Shown in pieces: positions 1 through 11,300 of a stretch of 64,000 nucleotides of DNA (within the stretch, counting starts at the first letter, position 1; every line of letters begins with the position of its first letter). The position numbers were made by a program, and so were the translations under genes. The stretch is from Diphasiastrum complanatum (Eukaryota > Streptophyta > Lycopodiopsida > Lycopodiales > Lycopodiaceae): contig CM055109.1 of the NCBI GenBank assembly GCA_029204225.1, positions 2,348,340-2,412,339 of the forward strand. The letters run 5' to 3'. Below the pieces are notes generated by a model. It was not told the DNA's origin and did not search any database. It saw only the letters and a list, made by a program, of their open reading frames with translations.

Positions 1-1068
1 GAAGTGACTTACCATAGGAAGATGAATGATCCAAACGTTTCAAAAAGGTGCAAAAATGACAACACTAACAAAAGCTAGTAAAATGACCTGAAAATTTGTG
101 TCCACAGGATCTCCACTTCTAGGAATCAAAGCTACAAAATGTAAAGTGTACCAAGAGTATCTTACTGTAGGAAACACGATGTCCAAAAAATGAAATAAAA
201 TTGTACCAAAGACATGAAGTGCCAAAAATGTAGAGAAATTGAAAATGCAATATCGTGAGCTAGGAATGTCATGAAATAGCAAAGTAAAAAAAAATCAACA
301 CAACATCCAAAAACAATCTTCATGAAAAATAATATATTTTGGTGTTTGACAAAACTTTGACTAGCAAGATCTTGTGATGAAAAAGTTTAATTGACAAGCT
401 TTAAAGTGTTTTATACTCCAATAGAAGAATTTTTAAACTTACTGGAAATATGAAGAAAATCTTGCAAAATCGAAAATGGAATATTCCCAATTTGAATTCG
501 CAATAATTTCACTTCTAGAAAGTAAAATTGAATCCTCAGCACCATAGAACAATACTAAACCTCTAGATCCAATCACATATGTCATAGTGATAGAGAGCTT
601 CTAACAATCAAAAAGCATAAATACATTGTTTGACCAGAAACTTGAATCGGCAATAACTTCACGTCCAAATCTTTGTTTAAGGTGAAACTTGGATCAATGG
701 CCTTGCTTCAGTCCCCAACACCTTCATATACATACTTATTTCCAGCTTGTCTTGAAAAAGTACCATAGTTTTGAAAAATATTTTCCACCAAAGAGACAGG
801 AAAGAAGATAACAGAACTGCGGAAAAGCCATGGTCATTACAAAAGCAAATTAGTTGGAGGTAAGTAAAATAGTGCATGTCGAATAGAGGGATTGCAAATG
901 AGACAAATTATGTTGAAATAAAGTCAGCAAGACTACTAGGAATTGCTAAAAACGTCAAATTTGGTCTTTAAACATATGATATTATTATTGTTATGGGGGA
1001 AACATTTCCCCACAATGCTTCCTCATGACATTTCCCTAGTTGGGAAAATGTTGAGTTGTGGAAAATGG

Positions 1069-1099
1069 GTTTCCCCATGAAAAAAATTCATGGGGAAAC
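1069..1099. repeat. Perfect 11-bp hairpin
   Basis: GTTTCCCCATG at 1069-1079 is the exact reverse complement of 1089-1099 across a 9-base A-rich loop. Several more GGGGAAA/TTTCCCC words occur at 990-1080, so this is a cluster of related inverted words. Confidence 0.6.
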
Positions 1100-1207
1100 T
1101 TTGTTTATCCATAACTATGAAAAGTACGAAAAAGATAAATTTGTCCAAAGGTAAAAGAAATAGAGTTTATCCACGGAAACAACCTTCAAAGAGTATTACT
1201 TCTTGTA

Positions 1208-1408
1208 GCGTCGGCGCCTCAAAGGGCATTGGGACTTGAGCGGTTTCCCCAAGACACGCTTAAGTCTAACATTCATCCGACATGCACTCACCAAAAAGAC
1301 AACTTAAAACGCAACCAACCTAAGTCCCAAGGCATAGTGTTCGCTAAACTGACCAAATGGCATAGCGAGGGTCACACGTCGAAGACGTGGATCCTTAGGC
1401 GCCGACGC
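1208..1408. mobile_element. Possible MITE with 12-bp inverted ends
   Basis: GCGTCGGCGCCT at 1208-1219 is an exact inverted match to 1397-1408, bounding a 201-bp, more GC-rich segment without a convincing gene. Size and ends fit a small non-autonomous DNA transposon. No clear target duplication was identified, so this stays tentative. Confidence 0.4.
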
Positions 1409-2135
1409 AAAAAAGTTTTATTAAGGGTCCTTTCACTTGGACCAGTCCTAGCTAAACCGAAATGGTAATAATCCCCAAGGATCAACTTTATTAAATTTGG
1501 AAGAGGTCCCTACACTTCTGTAAAAATCCATTCCACTAGCCATCAGTTATATGTGACAATATGACAGCTTAAATTGCACTAGCATCATATAAAGAAGGCT
1601 TGGCTATAAATGTTTTCTGAGCAATTCAATAAGTTATTTTTCTGGTCTTACCAAGTTTATTACCAGCCAAGAACTGATAATGTCTTCCTAGCAGCTGACT
1701 CTCTTGGAGCTCACTGTAGACAATTAGGCAAACCTTTACGTGAAACTTTGTTAATAAGGCAAATACCACGAGCACAGTTCTGAAGCAAACTTTTAACTTT
1801 CTCACAAATCAAACAGCAATAACCGGACACATGAGGCCCAAGTCTGAAGGCAGCAATATCTTAATCCTTATACTTTGTGCACATTGTGAACATCTCACAA
1901 GCATAAAATAGGCTGTAAAAATTGTACTTTCTGTGAACAGTAGTATTTACTCCTTTGTATCATCTCATTCTTGAATATCATGTTTATGGTCTAAAAATTG
2001 TAAAAGATCAAGAAAAGAGAGCAACGCAGTCAGAATGAATACCTCTACATCTCAAAAGGCAGTGCACTAAGCAGTACATTTGAGGAAAACAAGCTCCTCA
2101 AGAATAAAAAATAATTGAGAACCAGCTAGACTCAC

Positions 2136-2450
2136 AATGACTTGCTTAAGTCGTTCAAAAGTTGCAGCAGTAGTAGGTAGTTCTCCTGTAAGCCATTTCT
2201 CAAAGAGAACATTGAATTCAACTACTTCTCTTTGAGGTGAATTAGTATTTGGTATCTGACTGTCCCCTGCATTAGGCCATGAGATACCGCCTTGTCCTAT
2301 GCTCTCTCTTGGCGATGTATGGGGTCCCAAACCAAAATGCTGCAAGGCTTGTATGATCCCTCCAGCACATCTATGACTGGCAAAACATATGTTTGTCTTT
2401 ACAGGCTGTGACTCATACCATTTCACAAGCTCCTCGTGTGCATTCTCAAC
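2136..2450 (-). CDS. SPP: SPP exon 5 (last exon in window)
   Basis: One hundred and five codons after a TTGTTTTTAG acceptor, starting VENAHEELVKW. It includes RCAGGIIQAL and FNVLFEKW, the hinge between the HAD core and the C-terminal SPP domain. It ends in a consensus GTGAGT donor at 2135, so at least one more exon must follow, to the left of position 1. Confidence 0.88.
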
Positions 2451-4913
2451 CTAAAAACAATAAATGTCAAACTAGATGACTAAAACTTCACAATGGTATG
2501 GTAAAAAGGATATAGTGTGAAAATAACAGAAATAGAATATTCGGTCATTCAGAAGTTTGTTCCCACTCTTCAAACAATGTAAAGCCGAAATAAGAGATAT
2601 AAGTTGCATGATTGGACCGTTAATTTGCATGAAACATGTGTTGAAGAAAGAATGTAACAAGGTGAAATGGGAACATAGACTCACTATTACTCCATTTACA
2701 CCTTCAACAGCAAAGAGTTCTATATCGTTTCCCGAGTCCCCACAAACAAGAACATTATTGGGAGCCCACTTTTCAGCTTTAGCTTTCTCAAGAATATATG
2801 CAAGTGCCTCACCCTTGCCTGCCCGTAACGGGACAACATCCAAGTCTATGCTCCCACTGTAGATGAGTTTCACCTTGAGCTTTTCAGCACATACCACCAT
2901 ACTAGATTGTTAGAAATACAGGAAAATCTGGTCAAAATAATGTGAAATACTTTCAGAGAGGAATTAAGTACCTTTAATCTGTATATCACAGTTTATCAAG
3001 TTGCAACAAAGGCTACCACAAGAAGGCCAATAATAAATACTGCTGATTGGTAAGTGATAGAGCAACACACAAATCCTCAGTCATGTAGCAATTACTACTA
3101 TTTATTCACCTACAAGTTTCTACTAATCTCTTAGCAGATTCATATCTGAACATCTTAGCTAGCAAAGGATTGAACTAGCTGTTATGGATGTTTTTAAATA
3201 AGAATCAATACAAGAAGATACATTTGAACAAACTTATGGAACAAAATCCTGCATATTCTTAACGGTAAGGTTTTTTAATTGGAGACAATGTGGCTTAAAA
3301 CTTATCGTGCAATATGCATTCTTGTAAGAAAAGCAATTTCGAGTAAACCATCAGTTGTGCAAAAAGAGGGGGCTCTTTCAATCCGATTGAAAGCTACCAG
3401 ATTGCACTCACATCAGTAAGTATGCTCAAGTGCTGGTGAGGTTCTTTAAAGTATCAGAGTTTAAGCAACTTACCAAGTGTGCATGGCATACATCACATAT
3501 TGCATGCCAAGAAAGTGTGATGTTCATATGTACCACATCTAGATGCAGACATCAGTTCATGCCTATATTCTATTTGTTGAAATACCTAAGATCTGTCAAG
3601 AAGGATGAGCAAATTTTGGCACACGTGAGTAAGAGTATGGATGTACTGCAGAAGGAGACAAATATTTTAATGGATGCATAGCCATGCATAATCACACTTT
3701 CAGATAGTGTGTAGCATAATCTGAGACCTTCATGGCAAATCAATTGTGGGAAGTTAGGGAAATGGGATATGAGGAATGACATTGGCCACAGGGGGAAAAC
3801 CAACAGAAGGTTGATTAGCCTAAGGAAGAAATGTCCACAACATGCTATGCACGTTTGCCATGGAGTTCTTCACTGAAATAAGACCTTGCACATCAAGCTA
3901 GGGAGTTACCAAGGACGACAGCATGCCAGAGGTTGCGGGCATTGCTTCATATTGTCAGCTGATGGATGGTGAGGCCACAGGGGGATATTGACACACATTT
4001 GGGGTCCATACTGCCAAGTGGAGGAAAGGTCATGCATCCTTGGCTAGTCTTGCGCAATTCTGCTTTAGGAAGGATATTAGGATGCCCCAAGTAAGTGCAA
4101 CTTATTTGATACTATTGTCTCACCTACTGCTATGTATGCCACAAAGACTTGGTGCACAGGGCTTCCAAAGTCAGAGTGGGCCAGTATTCCTCGCCCACAG
4201 ACTCCTATGCTTTCAGGCATAATCCGACCTAAGCCCTCAATCCCACATCGGATCATCTGCTGAGTTTGCAGTCATACCACTTCAGGTTTAGGCTAATGAC
4301 TATATTCATTCAGAGTCTTGCTTATATGAGACTAGAGGCATTACCATTGCCTTTTTTCATGATTCTCCAATCACACTATGCTCTCTTATTTCCTACGAGG
4401 ATCCACGCTGTGTTGCCCAAATGATAAGGGAGATTTTTCTTCTACACCGACACTTATGTTAGTGGCATAAGTATGGAAGTCTAGGCTCCCAGCACTAGAT
4501 TACCTCCTTTTTCTCAAGGAGACATTCTAGAGCAACCACTGAGAGTGAGACACTATTTGAGAATGAGACAGATATCTCGTCCCGACACCAACACCACCAG
4601 CATTGTGATCAGAGGTAGCATATAGTATTGAGACTGAGAGCCTTTCAAAGATTTTGACAGATTACGGACATCCATACAAAGAGGCAACACGCTACATTTT
4701 CAGTATCATATGCAATGGCGTCAATCGAGCTCTAGGTACTATTTTCAGTTTATGCAGAGAGCTCACTTAGCCAATCAAAAACTACTTCTTTAATTGATTC
4801 AGTCTAGTTTCTTTTGAATTCAATTCGGAGACATTTATTTTCCTATATAGACTGTCACACTTGAGATGTACTGTTTCATCTTATATGTTTTCTGGCATTC
4901 AAAGGAATTAATA

Positions 4914-4976
<63 letters not shown>

Positions 4977-5266
4977 GCGATGGTTGTGATCCATCCTGTT
5001 CCTCTCTGCTGATCCATCCTCCCTTGCTGCTGGTCCTCACTGTCCCTCTGATCCTCTTAATACATCTTGTTTGTTTCTTACTTTCTCTCTCATGTGGATC
5101 GAGTTCCATCCCCAACTTTCTCTCTTTTCTCTCCCTCTCCATGTGCTTGTTGGAATGATGGGCTGAATTTCTTTGTCTCTCTCTCTCTTCTCTTCTACTG
5201 AGAGCAAGAATGGTTGCCTCTTCTCCACATTGGTTATTTTATAAAGGGGTTTGTCCTATGCTTGAA

Positions 5267-5325
<59 letters not shown>

Positions 5326-8300
5326 GCGATGGCTGTGATCCATCCTGCCCCTCGCTGCTGATCCTCGCTGTCTCTTTGATCCTTCCTCGCTGCTGATCCC
5401 CGCTGATCCATGCCTGTCCCTCGCTGATCCGTTATCCCCCCTTGCTGATCCATCCTGTCCCTCACTGATTCATCCCCCCTCGCTGATCCACCGTCGCTGT
5501 TCCATCCTGATGATGGAACAAAAACAGGAGGCAGTCAGTGTAATAGTTCCTAACACCACAGTAGGTGGGGAAACATACAGTCTGAACAAGATGAACTTGT
5601 TTTTTATCTTTCTTATCTTTTTTAGTGAAAGGCCCCTTGGGACACTGTCTGACTGTGTGTCCCTTGCCCATACACACAAAGCACAAACGTTCTTATTTGG
5701 CTTTCTCAAAATCATCTGGTTTTAAGGGCTGTATGAGTGAAGGGCATTTCTGGGAGCTTCACCTTTAAATTTATCTTCTTTCTTTCTTTTTAAAAATTTC
5801 TTTTTAAATTGAAAGTCTTATTGAGAAGGCTGCTCAGAAAGTGGCTGTTGTCTCGCCCTCTTCCTACCCACTGAATCATCATAGATTTGAGCATATCTGA
5901 GAGCTTGCTCAAGGGTAGTAGGCGAGTTTCTCTGGACCTCTACTTTATATTCATCTTTGAGACCACGGACAAATCCCCTGATTTTCTGATAGTCATCCAT
6001 ATTTTTAATCTTTAAAATTGATTCTCGATACTGCGAGATATATTGGATGAGGGACTTGTCCATTACTGTTCTTTCCCAGGCTTCCCAGGCTCTATCAAGT
6101 TCATTCTCTGGTAGAAATTCTCTTAGGAAAGCTTCTTCAAAAGCTTTCCATGACCGAGGAGTCTGCCCAGTCTCTTGGAAATTTAACCACCACTTATAGG
6201 CCATAGGCCCTAAGACTGGCCTCAATAGCTTGCAAATGGTCAAGGGTCTGTTTAAGAGCATGAATGTTCTTCCATTTGCTGAGGAAGGTTTGTAGAATAT
6301 CTGCATTTCTATCCTTCTCTTCCCCATTAAAAGTATGAGGTTTTAAGTCTTTAAAAACACTGGGGTGAGACCGTAAAGTCTCACCCGAAACTGATGGAAG
6401 TGGAGAAGGGGATAACTGAGAAGTGGAGGGAAGGCTTCCTTTCGCGGAACTCAAAATCAAGTTTTTGAGTTCAGCGAACGAGTCGTCCACACTGGACTTG
6501 AAATTGGCTAATGCCAACTTCAGTTCATCCACTTCTGTTACCAATTGGAGGAACTGCTCCTTGGTAACCAGTTCGTCGAGTTCTTCGGCGAACTGTTCCT
6601 GTTCTTCTACTTCCATGGGTTCCTTCCCTTTTCTGTAAGCCAAGGCTTCTGTTTCAAGTTCATCGAAGCCTCTCTCCGGGGGTTGATCAGGTCCCTGAGG
6701 AGTGGTCATCTTCGGAACTGAAAGAGAGCTACCTTAACATTTGAAGGAAAAAAAAAGTCCAAACGACTAATTTACAACTATACAAGGAGGGAAAGAAAAC
6801 TTAGCTCTTTCTGAGAACTGTACTTCCACAGAGAGAATCAAGAAAAGCCCTTTCAGCTCTTCTTCAGCTGCTTCCAGACCTGTGATTCTGAAATTTTTTT
6901 GCTTTCCCCCCTCGCTAATCTGACAGCTCCAGTATTGGTACCAAAAACCCAGATTCAAAGCCCAAATCCACTTGCAAATCCTGGAATTGGTGATGGTACC
7001 CTGCTCGCTGATCTGTGGCAGCCCTGAAATTTCCCAAAAGTGGAGTAAAATCTAGAAAGGGTGCAAGAAAAATCCGGAACAAACTAGTTCCTACCCTCGC
7101 TGGCTGGGAAGCAACCTAACTAGCCCAATTTCTTCTGATTTGGGGCCCAAAAAGTGTTCCAAATTCTGATTTTTCCTCAGCTCTGGGAACGCTGAACCTA
7201 TGCCAACCTTTCTGCTCTGGAAACGTTGAGAACTTGCTAGAATTTCACTCGAAAATCAGGATTGAAGCCTGATCTGGCAGCGCTGGACCTGCACCTCTAT
7301 TTTGCCTCAAATCCCAAGTAGAAAACAGAAGTTTTCACCACGAATTTCTGAGTATCCTCCTGATTTTCCAGCGCTGACCCTGCTTTGTAGATTTCTGAAA
7401 ACTTGAAGAAGTTCTGAGCAATCTAGCTACTTTCTCCACTGCTGAAAACTAACTTCCCTAGGATGGAGATGGCTCTGATACCAGTGTAATAGTTCCTAAC
7501 ACCACAGTAGGGCAAACACTAACTGATCCACCCAACCTTGCCTACTCCTTGATATAGAGTAAGCCCCTCCTAGCCCAGTGTGAGGACTGGTAGCATGCTA
7601 CTGCCAAGTGTCGGCCACGTGGCACTGACGTGGCCGACTGCACGTCGGGACCCAACTGGGGGCCCTATCCTGCTGACAGGGTCCCTAGGCTGTGTTAGGC
7701 CCGCCATGGCTATGGACCGTGCTGGGGCACACTACTCACACTGTCTTGCCCTGTTGGTCATGTACGCTGGACACGACCCTGACTGTGGTATCTGACCTAT
7801 CTGTGTTCTCTAGGGTTCGGCATTGGTTACGAGCTCGTAACAGTCAGTCCCCTGCCCCCCCTCTTCTTCCCCCTCGGCCCTCTCCTCCCTCCTTGGCTCT
7901 CCCTGGCCCTTCTCATCATCCCTCTCATTCCCTAAGGAAACCTACTCTCCTACGAAGGCATTTGAACAGTACATTCTTTCTTGCATGGAGCAGAATACAT
8001 TGGAATCTAGCCATCTAAGGATTGAGATGGGTCAAAGACTATGATGGCCCGGATCATCTCTTTGGAAGAAGCCTTGAGCAGAAAAGAAGAACCAGCCAGC
8101 ACCAACAACACAAAGATCCAAGAATTAGAGGAACGAATTGATGGCTCTTTATGAGAGGGTTTTGGGATGTTTCCGACATGGCAGTGGCATTTCTAAGCAC
8201 ATATGGAGCACTATTGGGGTGAAGCAAGGTTGTTCTCTTTCACCAGTTGTTTTGGATTATACATTGATGAGCTAGAGAGAGTCATCTCACAGTGTGACGG

Positions 8301-11300
8301 CAAACTTGGCAATATTTTGATTTCCATCCTCCTTTATGCTGATGATGTGGTAATAGTATCTCCGACCGGAGAGAGATTACAGATGCAGCTGGATTTTTGA
8401 TCCAGCTGGCTGCCCCATAGTACCTGGGTTACTTGCTGAGGTGCATATCACACAGACTACGGAAAAAGATGGGTCAATTTCAGGTCTCCTAACATCAGCT
8501 GGGCATTGAGATCGGCAGATATAGTGGCACCCCACGAGAGGACCGGCTTTGTAGCATGTGTGCTATGCATGAGATTGAGGACGAATCACACTTCCTCTTC
8601 AGATGCCCCGCCTACTATGAGATTCGGGGGATGTACTACTGCTTGTTCAGGGAGCATCCAATCACACTTTCTACCTTGGTATCTTATGAGGATTCTAGAT
8701 GTGTCGCACTTATGATCTGGGAGATGGCAGACTTGAGGAGGAGGAGATTAGATATTGATACACATCCCTTGACACAATTGAGCATCAGTGAGTGCATATC
8801 CCATCAGAGATCCGAGATACCCACAGGCTATGATTCATATGGAGAGGCCGAGATTCTAGACTCCTTCATACACAGGCAGCAGAGACAGTGTCGACGGCCA
8901 GAGAGACAGACAACTATTAGGCCACAGCCCAAAGCGACACGGTAGTAGAGACGACACCGGCAGCCTATCCGGTGGCAAAGGTCCACGGCACGTCTAGTGA
9001 TACCTTCACAGCAACCATCCACCATTTCTTCCATGTTGATGGACATCATGATATATTATTCCAGGCTGTTGGATCCTGATTGGTGGACCATACATTTTTA
9101 TGCACCGTATTCCTAGTTATCGTTTTCTTTATAAATGTTTGAGCTTTAAGCTCCTATGTGCAAACTTGACATGTACCTTTTCTTAGTCCTATATACCTTA
9201 GGGTATTTCAAGGACATTAATAAAGATCTTTCTTTCTTCCTTTCTTTCTCCCTCTCTCACTCACACACACATGCTCAAATAGCTATTGATGCTTATAGAG
9301 TATTTTGAGGTGGAGATTGTTATGTGATGCATCATTTTCTGTTTACTCTTTGACAAATGTGATGCTTTATCTCTTATGTTGTTCATAACAAGTACATGGT
9401 GTGCAGATGCAGATGCAGATGACAAATTAGAAATATCACTAGCTTTAAGAACTCAATAGTAACTGCGTTACTCAAATTTAGACAGCATATAGACTTTTTG
9501 TTGACTGGGCACAACAGAAATTTTGTAATACAAAATGAAACCTCCATATGATCATTACCCCGTATTCCTTTAATTTTGGTGAAAGCCTATCGATAATGCT
9601 TTGTGCATCCTTTTTCTCTACCTTGAAGCTGACTTTATGAGGCCTTTGTTCAGAATCTTCCTGCATGCACGAAAGAGTAACGTTTCTTACAAAAGATTGA
9701 AACTGAAATACACATTTGCAATTTCTTACAATGTCAATCTATTCAATTACTTACATTCAGCAATACTCAGATAATCATTATCAATCAGTCTACAGATATC
9801 CCATGTGCTTAGACTTGTCACGGGAAAAACTGGCAGCTTTTCTCACTAACATCCCATGATCCCCATGTGCTCATACACCTCGTGCAAGTGAGTGAGGATG
9901 AGTATTAGAAAAAGCTCACAGTTCATGTTTGTAAGTGAGTAATGAACATTTGTTGGCAACACCTACATAAATTCATGAGGCCTCCTACATATGGCAATGC
10001 ATGAGATTTAAAGAATATCCTACCAGATATATCTGACAAGCATGTGACTCTTGTTCACAATATCTGCATCCAGAGCATGCATGCACCCAAGGCTTCCTAA
10101 ATTAAAAGCTCTTATTGTTAATAGGAAGTTTAAGAAAGTCTAAAACCAACCTGGAAGGAAAGCTCCAAAAACTTTTTGGCCTCTTGTACAATGATCTCCC
10201 TGTCCCATCCATCATTCAGATAAGTTTCCCATTCGCTATCAATCTGTAAGGAAGTTCCATATCGGATCTCTGTGCCCACCGACAAAATTGCTATATCTGG
10301 AGTTAACAGAGGAACATGTTTGCAGATCTCTTCAAACTTCTCCGGGGAACGTCCCGTGGAGTAGACCAACAAAGATTTTTGGGCATATTCAGCTTCCCAC
10401 AAGCTGGAAAAGCGCAAGAGTGCAGCATGAGAGGGTTCATTATGATCCACCTGTCAAACACTAGTTATTAGTATCTTGTCTTTCCTTCTTGCTCAAACAT
10501 CAAAGGTCCTTGCTGTTTGTAAAGACTCGAACGCCCTCTTGATATCAAAAATTACAACTTTATAAACACGTGAAAGCTAAAACACTTGAAGTATCAATGT
10601 TGAAGAGTGGAACAAAGTCATGCCATTTCAACTTTTAACACACTTTATGAAGAACACAACTCTCAAGAGTGCAGCAAGATGTCAAAATTTACAGCTTTAT
10701 AAATACATGAAAGCTACATTATTTGAACAATCAATGTTGAAGAGTGGAACAAAGCCATACCATTTCAACTTCTAACACACTTTACGAAGAGCACAACACA
10801 CCAAACAACAATGGTTTTTCTTGTGAGACAGAATCTTCAATCCTGGAGTATCTTAAGTGCCAAAACTTGAGTATTATGTTTTCATTCATCTTGAAACTCC
10901 AAGTAAGATAATTTTCTTTTACTTGATAAGGTCCATTGCTACTCATATAACTCCTTTATGGCATAGCTTGTCTCTTGCAAGTTGCATTTGCAAACTTCAA
11001 ATAAGTGCATCAATCACAGTGGGAACTTTTTCCAAATAGACCATGTTCAGAATGGCACATCAGCAGATTGCCAACTTCTAGACGTAAGAAAGAAGGTTCA
11101 ATTAATGAATGTATTGTTGGAAACTTAAGAATCAAGATTGACAGAGATGAAGGATGATGCTACACATATGTGGAATTAAGGATCACACCACCATGAACAA
11201 TATCCTGACTTTAACCCCATATTGATAATAGATCATCAATCAATCACAATCTTGACAACTTTCATAGGAAAACAGGGAATTTAGACACAATGTCAAGATA

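Larger units (their letters stand above)
1..2135. other. Downstream SPP intron, mostly featureless
   Basis: No SPP C-terminal exon was recognised on the minus strand and no other protein-like reading frame is convincing. It holds a hairpin (1069-1099) and a short element with inverted ends (1208-1408), listed separately. Confidence 0.5.
5539..7842 (-). mobile_element. Gypsy-type LTR element, internally deleted, with target duplication
   Basis: Full insertion bounded by the duplication GTCAG (5534-5538 and 7843-7847). The 5' LTR is 7485-7842 (358 bp, TGT...ACA). A primer-binding site complementary to initiator tRNA-Met (TGGTATCAGAGCC) lies at 7471-7483, one base inside the LTR. The gag region lies at 5818-6709 and a CCHC zinc knuckle near 5640-5686. 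All of pol and most of the 3' LTR are missing: only about 28 bp of LTR end remain at 5539-5566, joined to the gag tail. It sits in SPP intron 3 beside LINE sequence. Confidence 0.85.

Noticed and set aside
2557-2862. 101-codon plus-strand frame opposite SPP exon 4
   Set aside because: Shadow of the conserved SPP exon.
4917-5325. CRISPR-like array suspected from repeated words
   Set aside because: Repeats are microsatellites and degenerate minisatellites without regular spacers, in a plant nuclear setting.
5256-5465. Open frames rich in Arg-Glu or Leu-Ser over TC microsatellites (also near 4835, 39121, 41528, 40063, 58508)
   Set aside because: They are translations of simple dinucleotide repeats with no coding context.
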